This document shows positions 27,872 through 35,635 of a stretch of DNA of 64,000 bases, in pieces. Origin of the DNA: Puniceibacterium antarcticum (GTDB lineage Bacteria > Pseudomonadota > Alphaproteobacteria > Rhodobacterales > Rhodobacteraceae); assembly GCF_002760615.1 (NCBI RefSeq), contig NZ_AWWI01000027.1:1-64000 (forward strand). Reading direction: 5' to 3'. The position numbers were made by a program, and so were the translations under genes. Each line of letters opens with the position of its first letter. Position 1 is the stretch's first letter. Under the pieces are notes generated by a model. That model did no database searches and had not been told where the DNA came from. It worked only from the letters and a program-made list of their open reading frames with translations.

Positions 27872-28309
27872 ATGCCCCTGCGCCTGAGTGCCGCCCTTTT
27901 ACCGCTGATCTTTGCCGGTGCCGCCTTTGCCCTGCCCGGAATGCAAAGCGCGGATGTGACAAAACGTGTGAAGCTGATGACACAGATCCGGGATACCACA
28001 GTTCAGCTGTCAAAGATGGCGCGGGGCGACACGGCCTTTGATGGCGATCAGGCCGCGCGCCTGGCGCAGTTGCTGCGGGCGGACACGGCGGCGATTCCGA
28101 TCCATTTCGAATTTCAGGTGATTGATCCGCAATCCCGCGCCCGCCCCGAGATCTGGACCGACTGGGTGGCGTTCGAACAGGCTGCTGCGCGCAGCCAGGC
28201 GGTGGCAGATGCCTTGCAGACCGAAACACCGCAGCAGATGCGCCGCGGGCTTGCCACGCTGGAGCGGACCTGCCGGCAGTGTCATCGCCAGTACCGCGTG
28301 GGCGATTGA
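27872..28309 (+). CDS. Cytochrome c' (class II) family protein
   Basis: The 145-residue protein has a Sec signal peptide (cleavage likely after AAFA, residue about 20) and a single C-terminal heme motif CRQCH just before the end (HRQYRVGD). This matches the four-helix cytochrome c' family, periplasmic proteins that bind NO or CO or carry electrons. The ATG at 27872 fits the signal peptide. It faces away from DUF2794 across the heptamer array. Confidence 0.87.
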   Translation: MPLRLSAALLPLIFAGAAFALPGMQSADVTKRVKLMTQIRDTTVQLSKMARGDTAFDGDQAARLAQLLRADTAAIPIHFEFQVIDPQSRARPEIWTDWVAFEQAAARSQAVADALQTETPQQMRRGLATLERTCRQCHRQYRVGD

Positions 28310-28411
28310 GAGGGTGATGTCTGAAGCGGACGCGGTGGTGTGTGTCCGTGCTCTGGTTCTTTGCCGCTGTTCTGTGCAGTCTGCCCGTAAAACACCCCGA
28401 AAGGTTTTCCT

Positions 28412-28963
28412 ATGCCGCATACCGATTATCCGCCGCTGAGTGACGCCGACTGGCCCGCCGAGGCCGAGGCGCTGAAAGGCAGCTTTGCCACAAGGCTTGA
28501 TGTGTACCGCGTGATGGCGCACCGGCCTGCGCTGCTGGCCGCCTGGGCGCCGCTGCGCGACCATGTGGTGGTGCAGACCGCGCTGGGCGCAGAGCTGAGC
28601 GAGGTGGCGATCCTGCGCACCGGGCACCGGTTGGGCGCGCCTTATGAATGGGCGCATCACGTTGTGCGGTCGCGCAAGCTGGGCATGACGGATGCGCGGA
28701 TTGGCAGCATCCGGGGGCCATTGGCCGCCATGGCACCAGAGGATTCGGTGATTGCGGGGGCGGTGGATGCGCTGTTTGACGATCACCGGATCGGGCCGGA
28801 GCTGGTGACACAGATCGAGGCGCTGGTGGGGTCGGACGGGTTGTTCGATCTGATCGCGACGGTGGGGTTCTATTCGGTTCTGGGCGGGATGCTGAACACG
28901 TTGCAGACCCCGGTGGACGGGGATGTGGCGGCGGCGCTTGCGGCGGAGCCGTTTGAGGACTGA
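28412..28963 (+). CDS. Carboxymuconolactone decarboxylase (AhpD-like) family protein
   Basis: The 183-residue protein has the CMD fold signature ELSEVAILRTGHRLGAPYEWAHHV near residues 68-91. The redox CxxC of AhpD is replaced by PYEWAHH, as in decarboxylase-like or unassigned members. Further helices (LFDLIATVGFYSVLGGMLNTL) complete the fold. The substrate is unknown. It lies alone after the cytochrome gene with an ATG at 28412. Confidence 0.85.
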   Translation: MPHTDYPPLSDADWPAEAEALKGSFATRLDVYRVMAHRPALLAAWAPLRDHVVVQTALGAELSEVAILRTGHRLGAPYEWAHHVVRSRKLGMTDARIGSIRGPLAAMAPEDSVIAGAVDALFDDHRIGPELVTQIEALVGSDGLFDLIATVGFYSVLGGMLNTLQTPVDGDVAAALAAEPFED

Positions 28964-29214
28964 GTGGGTGGCGTTTGCCGACCTAGACTTGACCTTGGGC
29001 GCGGGGGAGGAAATTGCCCGATCCGCTGATCCCGCCAAGGGGATGTGCGTTTGGCGTGCGCTGTCGCGGTGCCGGGGCAGGCTGTGGTGAAGAGGTGCCG
29101 CGGCTGGAGGGGCTGGGCCATCAGGCGGCCTGTTCTTATCCGCTGAGGTAAGGCGACTTGCGTGACGAGCCCATGGATCTTAAGGCAGGGGCGTCTTACG
29201 GGAGCACGGGCAGA

Positions 29215-29739
29215 ATGCAGCAGGATATGACGATCAGGGATCTGAAGGGCCGGGAACTTAAGGGCGGAGAGGATGCCGCGCTTTGGGCGCTGCTGGAACC
29301 GGTGTTCCGGGCTGGCGATACCTATGCGATTGACCCGGATATTTCGCGCGAGGCGGCGCTGGCCTATTGGTGTGGGCCGGGGCGCAAGGTGTCCATGGTC
29401 GAGATCGACGGTGCGGTTGTCGGCAGCTATTATCTGGTGCGCAATCAGGGTGGCGGCGGGGCGCATGTGTGCAACTGCGGTTTTGTCACCGGCCAGGCGG
29501 CACGCGGCAAGGGAGTGGCGCGAGCGATGTTGGACCATGCGCTGGGCGCTGCCGCAGGGGCGGGGTTCAGGGCGATGCAGTTCAACTTTGTCGTCTCGAC
29601 CAACAGCCGCGCCGTCGATATCTGGCAGCGCGCCGGGTTCGAGATTGTGGGCCGATTGCCGGGGGCATTCCTGCATCCGGCGCAGGGCTATGTGGATGCG
29701 CTGGTGATGTACCGCAGGCTGGACGGTATCACCGGGTGA
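29215..29739 (+). CDS. GNAT-family N-acetyltransferase
   Basis: About 174 residues. The acetyl-CoA site VTGQAARGKGVARAMLDHAL (Q/RxxGxG/A pattern) is clear, followed by a C-terminal FVVSTNSRAVDIWQRAGFEIVGRLPGAF, typical of GNAT enzymes. Which molecule is acetylated is unknown. Several starts are possible: 29173, 29215 or 29227. 29215 has GGGAG about ten bases upstream, and MTIRDL at 29227 is a family-like start. A dispersed GGATATTT repeat follows. Confidence 0.88.
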   Translation: MQQDMTIRDLKGRELKGGEDAALWALLEPVFRAGDTYAIDPDISREAALAYWCGPGRKVSMVEIDGAVVGSYYLVRNQGGGGAHVCNCGFVTGQAARGKGVARAMLDHALGAAAGAGFRAMQFNFVVSTNSRAVDIWQRAGFEIVGRLPGAFLHPAQGYVDALVMYRRLDGITG

Positions 29740-29772
29740 TCTGATGCCCGGCTGATCTGAGCCGCCGGAACG

Positions 29773-29824
29773 AGGGGGCTGTCTGCCCCCTCGCGCTCCC
29801 CCGAGGATATTTGGGGGCAGATGA
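29773..29824 (+). repeat. GGATATTT dispersed repeat, copy A
   Basis: A GGGGGCTGTCTGCCCCC hairpin is followed by CTCCCCCGAGGATATTTGGG and CAGATGAA. It lies between the GNAT and NYN genes. Related copies are at 32514, 44572, 55864 and 60681. Confidence 0.75.
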
Positions 29825-29949
29825 AGGCGCGGTCCTGTCGTCGTTTCTTTTTCAGAAACGCCCTTGCGGGATGCCGTGGCGGAAGGGGCATTGTATTTGT
29901 AAGCAGGCTGCGAATCCGTCAGGGTATGCGCAAACCGAAAGGAGCCGAA

Positions 29950-30669
29950 ATGGCCAATCCGAACCGCTCGCCGCTGCTTGCCGTGCTGATCGATGCTGAC
30001 AACACTTCGCCCAAATATGCCAAGGCGCTGTTCGAGGAAATCGCGAGCTTGGGCGAAGCCTCTGTCCGGCGGTGTTATGGTGATTTTTCCAGTCAGCAGA
30101 TGTCGGGCTGGTCCAAGGTGCAGGCGGAATTCGGTCTTGTGCCCCATCACCAGCCGGCCAATACCGTGGGCAAGAATGCAAGCGACATCGCGCTGGTGAT
30201 TGATGCGATGGATCTGATGCATTCGGGTCGGTTTGACGGTTTTGTGCTGGTCAGCTCGGACAGCGATTTCACACGCCTTGCCAGCCGCGTGCGCGAGCAG
30301 GGGCTGGATGTGTTCGGCATGGGCATGCAGAAGACGCCGGATGCCTTTCGCAAGGCCTGCAAGCGGTTCATTTTCCTTGAAAACCTGGAAAATGCGCCCG
30401 AGCTTGGGGCCAAGGGGCCGACACAGCGCGAACCGGGGCGCAACCTTGATGAGGTGCGCAACCTGATCTTCAAGGCGATGGATGCGATCGAGCAGGATGA
30501 CGAATGGTACACGCTGGGCCAGTTGGGCCAGTTCCTGACCAGTGCCAATCCGGATTTCGACACCCGCACCTATGGCAAGCGCAAGCTGAGCGATATCGTG
30601 GCGGAGCTGAAGGTGTTCGAGACGCGCCGCAGTGCCGGCAATCAGCTGCTGGTGCGGCGGGTCGACTGA
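29950..30669 (+). CDS. NYN-domain nuclease-like protein with C-terminal LOTUS/OST-HTH domain
   Basis: The 239-residue protein has a PIN-like NYN domain: LLAVLIDADNTSPKYAKALF holds the first acidic cluster, NASDIALVIDAMDLM the second, and VSSDSDFTRLASRVREQG the third. A LOTUS/OST-HTH-like segment (about 165-239, DEVRNLIFKAMDAI to NQLLVRRVD) follows. NYN domains are RNase-like, and LOTUS domains bind RNA or G-quadruplexes, so an RNA-processing role is likely. GGAG precedes the ATG at 29950. Confidence 0.9.
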   Translation: MANPNRSPLLAVLIDADNTSPKYAKALFEEIASLGEASVRRCYGDFSSQQMSGWSKVQAEFGLVPHHQPANTVGKNASDIALVIDAMDLMHSGRFDGFVLVSSDSDFTRLASRVREQGLDVFGMGMQKTPDAFRKACKRFIFLENLENAPELGAKGPTQREPGRNLDEVRNLIFKAMDAIEQDDEWYTLGQLGQFLTSANPDFDTRTYGKRKLSDIVAELKVFETRRSAGNQLLVRRVD

Positions 30670-30695
30670 TCCGGGGTTAAGGTTGGGATTGTGGG

Positions 30696-31322
30696 TCAGG
30701 CGCCGTAGCGGGCCATGAAGGTGTCGACGGCGCCGTCGATGACGCGGGTGCGTTCGGCCTCGGTGAACTCCTGGCGCAGGCCAAAGACCAGGCGGACCCA
30801 GAGATCCGCCTTGCACAGTTCCGCAAACTGGTCGGCGGCAAGATTGCAATCTGTCATCTTCAGCTCGCCCCGCGCGGCAGAGGCGCCGAGGTAATCCACG
30901 ATGGCGCTGTGCACCTTGAGCGGGCCACTGTTGTAGAAGGTCCGCCCGATATCGGGGAAACGATCCGCCTCGGCGAGGCAGATGCGGAAGATGCGATGGC
31001 CCATGTCCGACAGGATGAATGCCAGAAAGTTGTGGCCCACTTTGCTGAGCACGATGCGGGGTGGTTGCGACTGATCGATAATCTGCAGCGCCTCATCCGC
31101 CTGGCGGGCGCATTGGGTGGTGGCGACCTCCATGAACAGCAGGCGCTTGTCGGGGAAATAGCTGTAGAGTGTCGCCTTGGACACGCCCGCGGCGCGGGCG
31201 ATGTCATCGACCGATGCGCCTTCGAATCCGTCGCGCATGAAGATGTCACGCGCGCCATCGAGGACCTGATCGTATTTGCGCCCCTTGCGCCCCTTGCGAA
31301 GCTTTGCAGCGGTGGCTGTCAT
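30696..31322 (-). CDS. TetR/AcrR-family transcriptional regulator
   Basis: The 208-residue protein has an N-terminal helix-turn-helix (FEGASVDDIARAAGVSKATLYSYFPDKRLLF, recognition helix near SKATLYSYF) and a C-terminal TetR ligand domain (from about residue 85 to the end). A basic leader (KLRKGRKGRKY) precedes it. It is divergent from mbfA by about 185 bp and might act there, but the Irr-like box is a better candidate for mbfA control. Ligand unknown. Confidence 0.9.
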   Translation of the reverse strand: MTATAAKLRKGRKGRKYDQVLDGARDIFMRDGFEGASVDDIARAAGVSKATLYSYFPDKRLLFMEVATTQCARQADEALQIIDQSQPPRIVLSKVGHNFLAFILSDMGHRIFRICLAEADRFPDIGRTFYNSGPLKVHSAIVDYLGASAARGELKMTDCNLAADQFAELCKADLWVRLVFGLRQEFTEAERTRVIDGAVDTFMARYGA

Positions 31323-31476
31323 GTCTGCCCGTTCCCTTTGCCTTGTCCTACATAAACCGTTTGGTTCAGTCTGGGCAAGCAAAGGCCGCTGTTGCCCGCG
31401 GTCAGTGTTAAAGGCGCGGCGCCATAGGGCCCAAACGGGGCATTTTGCGATTGCAGCACGGCAAAGCTCTGCTAGA

Positions 31477-31491
31477 TTAGAATCATTCTAA
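31477..31491 (+). promoter_or_regulatory. Irr-type iron control element upstream of mbfA
   Basis: TTAGAATCATTCTAA is a perfect 7-bp inverted repeat around one base, 16 bp before the MbfA ATG. It matches the ICE/Irr box pattern (TTAGAA-N3-TTCTAA) known for mbfA in rhizobia and roseobacters. It likely lets Irr repress the gene in low iron. Confidence 0.75.
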
Positions 31492-31506
31492 AATACGGAG
31501 GTGGTC

Positions 31507-32481
31507 ATGCGCTTTTTCTTTCAACGTCGCCAGTTCAGGGATTTGTCCGAACAAGAGGTTCTGGCGCTTGCCATCTCTTCCGAAGAAGACGACGCCCGGA
31601 TCTACCGCAGCTATGCTGAAATGCTGCGTGCCGATTATCCCGACACGGCGCAGGTGTTTGACGGCATGGCGCGCGAAGAGGATGGTCACCGCAAGATGCT
31701 GATCGACCTGCATTGCGCACGGTTCGGAGAGGTCATTCCCCTGATCCGCCGCGAGCATGTGGCCGGCTATTATGCACGCCGCCCGGTCTGGCTGGTGCAG
31801 AACCTGGGGATCGAACGGATCCGCGACGAGGCCGAAGGCATGGAAAGCGATGCCGAGCGGTTCTACATTGAGGCCGCAAAGCGCAGCACCGATGCCGCGA
31901 CCCGCAAGCTGTTGGGCGATCTGGCCGCCGCCGAGGCCGGGCATCAGGACCGCGCCGGCGCGCTGACCGCGCAACATCTGGATCCGGATGCGCGCGATTC
32001 GGAGGATCGCAATGCCCACCGCCAGTTCGTGCTGACCTGGGTGCAGCCGGGGCTGGCCGGGCTGATGGATGGCTCTGTTTCCACCCTCGCGCCGATCTTT
32101 GCCACGGCCTTTGCGACGCAGGACACCGGGACGACCTTCCTTGTCGGGCTGGCGGCCAGTCTCGGTGCGGGCATCTCGATGGGCTTCACCGAGGCGGCGT
32201 CAGATGACGGCGCGCTTTCGGGGCGCGGCTCACCGCTCAAGCGTGGGATCGCCGCCGGGGTGATGACGGCGCTCGGGGGGCTGGGCCATGCGCTGCCCTA
32301 TCTCATCCCGCATTTCTGGACGGCGACGATCATAGCCTTTGTCGTGGTGTTCATTGAACTCTGGGTCATCGCCTGGATCCAGAACCGGTTCATGGACACG
32401 CCGTTTTTCCGCGCCGCCTTTCAGGTGGTGCTGGGGGGCGCGCTGGTCTTTGCCGTCGGGGTGCTGATCGGCAGCGGCTAA
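31507..32481 (+). CDS. mbfA: Membrane-bound ferritin-like protein MbfA (rubrerythrin-VIT1 fusion)
   Basis: The 324-residue protein joins a ferritin/rubrerythrin-like domain (about 1-150; EEDDARIYRSYAEML, REEDGHRKML and AAAEAGHQDRA carry the acidic and His metal ligands) to a VIT1-like membrane domain (about 165-320; five helices, with GLMDGSVSTLAPIFATAF). Known MbfA proteins export iron under high iron or peroxide stress. GGAGG lies just before the ATG at 31507. An Irr-like palindrome sits directly upstream, which supports iron control. Confidence 0.92.
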   Translation: MRFFFQRRQFRDLSEQEVLALAISSEEDDARIYRSYAEMLRADYPDTAQVFDGMAREEDGHRKMLIDLHCARFGEVIPLIRREHVAGYYARRPVWLVQNLGIERIRDEAEGMESDAERFYIEAAKRSTDAATRKLLGDLAAAEAGHQDRAGALTAQHLDPDARDSEDRNAHRQFVLTWVQPGLAGLMDGSVSTLAPIFATAFATQDTGTTFLVGLAASLGAGISMGFTEAASDDGALSGRGSPLKRGIAAGVMTALGGLGHALPYLIPHFWTATIIAFVVVFIELWVIAWIQNRFMDTPFFRAAFQVVLGGALVFAVGVLIGSG

Positions 32482-32513
32482 GGCCGCCTCCGGCCCCTTC
32501 TTCTCTTCTGCAT

Positions 32514-32580
32514 TTCACCTGTCCCCAAATATCCTCGGGGGGGCCTGGCCCCCGGGCCAGGCGGGGGCAGACAGCCCCCG
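32514..32580 (-). repeat. GGATATTT dispersed repeat, copy B
   Basis: In reverse orientation: TTCACCTGTCCCCAAATATC, then CTCGGGGG and a GGCCTGGCCCCCGGGCCAGG palindrome, then CGGGGGCAGACAGCCCCCG. It lies between mbfA and the AEC transporter and may also act as a terminator. Confidence 0.75.
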
Positions 32581-32679
32581 CGACCCTCGCGGTTGCAGAC
32601 CGGCCTCTGAAGTTGGGGAAACGACCGCCCCGCAGGCTTGGCGATTGACGGCGTCCCTGAGGCTGTTAACAAGATTGCG

Positions 32680-33609
32680 ATGCTGGACATTTTCCTCAAG
32701 ACGCTGCCGTTTTTCGCACTGATCGCCCTCGGCTACGGGGCCGGGCGGTGGCGCTTTTTTAGCGAACAGGCGACGGCGGCGCTGACGCGGTTCGTGTTCT
32801 ACTTTGCCCTCTCGGCGATGCTGTTCCGCTTTTCCGCCAACCTGTCGATTTCCGAAATCTTCGATGGGCGTCTGGCCATGGCCTATCTCTGCGGGACCCT
32901 CGCGGTTTATGGCGTTGCCACGGCGGTGGCGCTTGTGCGCGGGCTGAACGTGGAAACCGCCGCGATCGAAGCGCAATGCGGGGCCATCGGCAACACCGGC
33001 TTTCTGGGGGTGCCGATGCTGGCGCTTCTGCTGGGGCCAGAGGCGGTGGGGCCGATCATTCTGGTGCTGGCCATCGACATGATCGTGTTTTCCTCGCTTC
33101 TGGTGATCCTTGTCACCGGATCGCGGGACGGGCGCATGTCGGTCGGGATGCTGGGCAGTGTCGGCCTTGGGCTGGTCAAGAACCCGATGATCGTGTCGAT
33201 TGTTCTGGGTCTGGCCGTGTCGGCCAGCGGGCTGCCCATTCCTGTGCCTGCGAATGAGTTTCTGGCGACCCTGGGCAATGCCGCAACCCCCGGCGCGCTG
33301 TTTGCCATTGGCGCCTCGCTTGCCAGCAAATCGGCAGAGCGGATGCAGATCGCGGGCTGGCTGAGCTTTTGCAAGCTGATCCTGCATCCGCTGTTTGTGG
33401 CGGTGGGCGCCTATCTGCTGTTCCCGGTCACCTCCTATCAGGCGGCGGTTGTCGTCTCGGCCGCGTCGCTGCCGGTGGCGGGGAATGTGTTCATACTGGC
33501 GCAGCATTACGGGGTGGCGCCGCAGCGGGTGTCGGCGGCGATCCTGATCTCGACCGCTTTCAGCATTGTCACCGTGTCGCTGTGGATCGCCTGGGTGACA
33601 GGCGGATGA
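32680..33609 (+). CDS. AEC-family (auxin efflux carrier-like) transporter
   Basis: The 309-residue membrane protein has about ten helices in two halves. The AEC pattern starts with LPFFALIALGYGAGRWRFFS, and the conserved AIGNTGFLGVPM sits mid-protein. The second half holds PGALFAIGASLA and AAVVVSAASLPVAGNVFILAQHYG. Members export malonate, malate or other organic anions; the substrate here is unknown. The ATG at 32680 (MLDIFLKTLPFF) is the family-like start. Confidence 0.9.
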   Translation: MLDIFLKTLPFFALIALGYGAGRWRFFSEQATAALTRFVFYFALSAMLFRFSANLSISEIFDGRLAMAYLCGTLAVYGVATAVALVRGLNVETAAIEAQCGAIGNTGFLGVPMLALLLGPEAVGPIILVLAIDMIVFSSLLVILVTGSRDGRMSVGMLGSVGLGLVKNPMIVSIVLGLAVSASGLPIPVPANEFLATLGNAATPGALFAIGASLASKSAERMQIAGWLSFCKLILHPLFVAVGAYLLFPVTSYQAAVVVSAASLPVAGNVFILAQHYGVAPQRVSAAILISTAFSIVTVSLWIAWVTGG

Positions 33610-33683
33610 CTGCGCCGCAAGTCGGGGTTGCCGGGGGCAGGGGGCTTTAGTAGCCCGGTGGTAAACATATGGGAGATGAGACG

Positions 33684-34514
33684 ATGAAGACTGTTTCCGA
33701 GAATCGCTGTTTTGGCGGCACGCAGGGCGTCTACAGCCACGCGTCCAAGGCCACCGGGGGCGAGATGACCTTTGGCCTGTTCCTGCCGGAAGAGGCGAAA
33801 CTGGGCGAGGTGCCGGTGCTGTGGTATCTGTCCGGTCTGACCTGCACTCATGAAAACGCCATGACCAAGGCCGGTGCTCAGGGCTGGGCGGCCGAGCAGG
33901 GCATCGCGCTGGTGTTTCCGGACACATCGCCGCGCGGCGAGGATGTGGCCGATGACGAGGCCTATGATCTGGGCAAGGGCGCGGGGTTCTATGTGAACGC
34001 AACGCAGGATCCCTGGACGCCGCATTTCAAGATGTGGGATTATATCTGCGATGAACTGCCCGCCCTGCTGGGTGCGGAATTTGCCGTGGATCTGGAACGC
34101 CAGTCTATCACCGGCCATTCCATGGGCGGGCACGGCGCGCTGACCATCGCCATGGCCAATCCGGGGCGGTTCAAATCGGTCTCGGCCTTTGCGCCCATCG
34201 CGCATCCGAGCCAGAGCGACTGGGGCCGCAAGCAGTTGGGCGCCTATCTGGGCGCGGATGAAAGCACCTGGGTCAAACATGATGCATCGCTGCAAATGCG
34301 CGAGGTCGGCTTTGACGGGCCCGTGCTGATCGATCAGGGCAGCGCGGATCAGTTCCTGCACCTGCTCAAGCCCGAGGCGCTGGCCGAGGCGATGGCGGCG
34401 CGGCGTCAGGAGGGTCTGTTCCGGATGCAGAAAGGCTATGATCACAGCTATTTCTTTATGTCGACCTTCATGGAAGACCACGTGACCTTTGCGGCAGAGG
34501 CACTTTACGCGTGA
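33684..34514 (+). CDS. fghA: S-formylglutathione hydrolase
   Basis: The 276-residue serine esterase has [16 protein letters not shown] (nucleophile Ser), [12 protein letters not shown] (catalytic Asp) and [12 protein letters not shown] (catalytic His). The N-terminal [10 protein letters not shown] to [11 protein letters not shown] matches esterase D. It releases formate from S-formylglutathione in glutathione-dependent formaldehyde oxidation. The ATG at 33684 was chosen over 33669. Its stop overlaps the next gene's GTG. The formaldehyde dehydrogenase gene is not in the window. Confidence 0.95.
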   Translation: MKTVSENRCFGGTQGVYSHASKATGGEMTFGLFLPEEAKLGEVPVLWYLSGLTCTHENAMTKAGAQGWAAEQGIALVFPDTSPRGEDVADDEAYDLGKGAGFYVNATQDPWTPHFKMWDYICDELPALLGAEFAVDLERQSITGHSMGGHGALTIAMANPGRFKSVSAFAPIAHPSQSDWGRKQLGAYLGADESTWVKHDASLQMREVGFDGPVLIDQGSADQFLHLLKPEALAEAMAARRQEGLFRMQKGYDHSYFFMSTFMEDHVTFAAEALYA

Positions 34515-34966
34515 CAAAGCTCTACATCGATGCCGATGCCTGCCCGGTCAAGGACGAGGCCGAGCGGGTGGCCACGCGCCACAAGGTGACGATGTATCTG
34601 GTCTGCAATGGCGGGTTGCGCCCCTCGCGCAATCCGCTGGTCGAACTGGTGATGGTGCCGGACGGGCCGGACGTGGCCGATATGTGGATCGCCGAGCGGG
34701 CCGGTGTGGGCGATGTGGTGGTGACCGGGGATATTCCGCTGGCGGCGAAATGTGTGGCCGCAGGCGCGCGGGTGCTGCGCCACAACGGTGAGGCGCTGAG
34801 CGAGGCGAATATTGGCCAGCAGCTTGCGATGCGCGATCTGATGACCGATCTGCGCGCGGCAGATCCCTTTCGCCAGGGGGGCGGCAAGGGGTTTACAAAG
34901 GCCGACCGATCCCGCTTTCTGGACGCGCTCGAACGGGAATTGCGCGGTGCTCTCCGGGCGGGCTGA
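34511..34966 (+). CDS. YaiI/YqxD family protein (DUF188)
   Basis: The 151-residue PIN-like protein opens with [13 protein letters not shown], then [24 protein letters not shown], and [22 protein letters not shown] near residue 90-115. This is the well conserved UPF0178 (YaiI) family, of unknown function and possibly nuclease-like. The GTG start at 34511 overlaps the fghA stop by four bases, indicating co-translation. An AT-rich hairpin lies just past the stop. Confidence 0.92.
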   Translation: MTKLYIDADACPVKDEAERVATRHKVTMYLVCNGGLRPSRNPLVELVMVPDGPDVADMWIAERAGVGDVVVTGDIPLAAKCVAAGARVLRHNGEALSEANIGQQLAMRDLMTDLRAADPFRQGGGKGFTKADRSRFLDALERELRGALRAG

Positions 34967-34968
34967 GG

Positions 34969-34991
34969 CAAAAATTTTGCAAAAATTTTTG
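34969..34991. repeat. AT-rich hairpin repeat, single-arm copy
   Basis: The arms CAAAAATTTT and AAAATTTTTG flank a 3-nt loop, three bases after the YaiI stop. It resembles one half of the twin-hairpin elements at 40790, 46839 and 62665. It may terminate or stabilise the mRNA before the HAD gene. Confidence 0.7.
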
Positions 34992-35017
34992 GTGTCGCGC
35001 GGGATGGAGAGACAGGC

Positions 35018-35635
35018 ATGCAGCCCCAGGCGGTGATCTTTGATATTGGCAATGTGCTGATCGAATGGCAGCCCGAACGGTATTATGACCGCGCGATTGG
35101 CGCCGAGCGGCGGCGCGCGATGTTTGCCGAGGTCGATCTGCACGGCATGAACGATGCGGTGGATCGCGGCGAAAATTTTCGTCAGAAAATTTACGCCACT
35201 GCTGAGGAATATCCGGCCTGGCGCGATGAAATCCGCATGTGGCACGACCACTGGCTTGAGATGGCCGCGCCCGAGATTCCGCAGTCCGTTGCGCTTTTGC
35301 GGGCCCTGCGCGCCAAGGGCATCCCGGTCTTTGCGCTGTCCAACTTTGGCATCGGCACCTTTGAGATTGCCGAAGCGGCCTATCCCTTTCTGAGCGAATT
35401 CGACCGGCGCTATATCTCGGGGCATATGGGGGTGATCAAACCCGACGCCGAGATCTACGCCCGGCTTGAGGCGGATTGTGGTTTGTCTGCTCAGCAGCTG
35501 CTGTTCACCGATGACCGGCCTGACAATATCGCCGCTGCGGCGGCGCGGGGCTGGCAGGTGCATCTGTTCGAAGGCCCCGGCGGCTGGGCGGACTGTCTGG
35601 CCGGGCATGGCCTGCTGGAGCGGGCGGCGGTCTGA
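35018..35635 (+). CDS. HAD-superfamily hydrolase (HAD-IA type)
   Basis: The 205-residue protein opens with the nucleophile motif AVIFDIGNVLIEW; the second Asp of DxD is Gly, as in the YihX-like branch. Motif II is FALSNFGIG. Motif III and IV residues are MGVIKPDAEIYARL and LLFTDDRPDNIAAA. It is probably a small-molecule phosphatase of unknown substrate. GGAGAGAC precedes the ATG at 35018. The literal reading of the convergent MFS gene runs into its 3' end because of a 15-G tract. Confidence 0.9.
   Translation: MQPQAVIFDIGNVLIEWQPERYYDRAIGAERRRAMFAEVDLHGMNDAVDRGENFRQKIYATAEEYPAWRDEIRMWHDHWLEMAAPEIPQSVALLRALRAKGIPVFALSNFGIGTFEIAEAAYPFLSEFDRRYISGHMGVIKPDAEIYARLEADCGLSAQQLLFTDDRPDNIAAAAARGWQVHLFEGPGGWADCLAGHGLLERAAV

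Noticed and set aside
28870-30849. 659-codon frame antisense to GNAT and NYN genes
   Set aside because: It spans several real genes and repeats, and its sequence is compositionally biased with no motif.
32515-34002. 495-codon frame antisense to AEC transporter and fghA
   Set aside because: His/Arg/Gln-rich shadow over two well supported genes.
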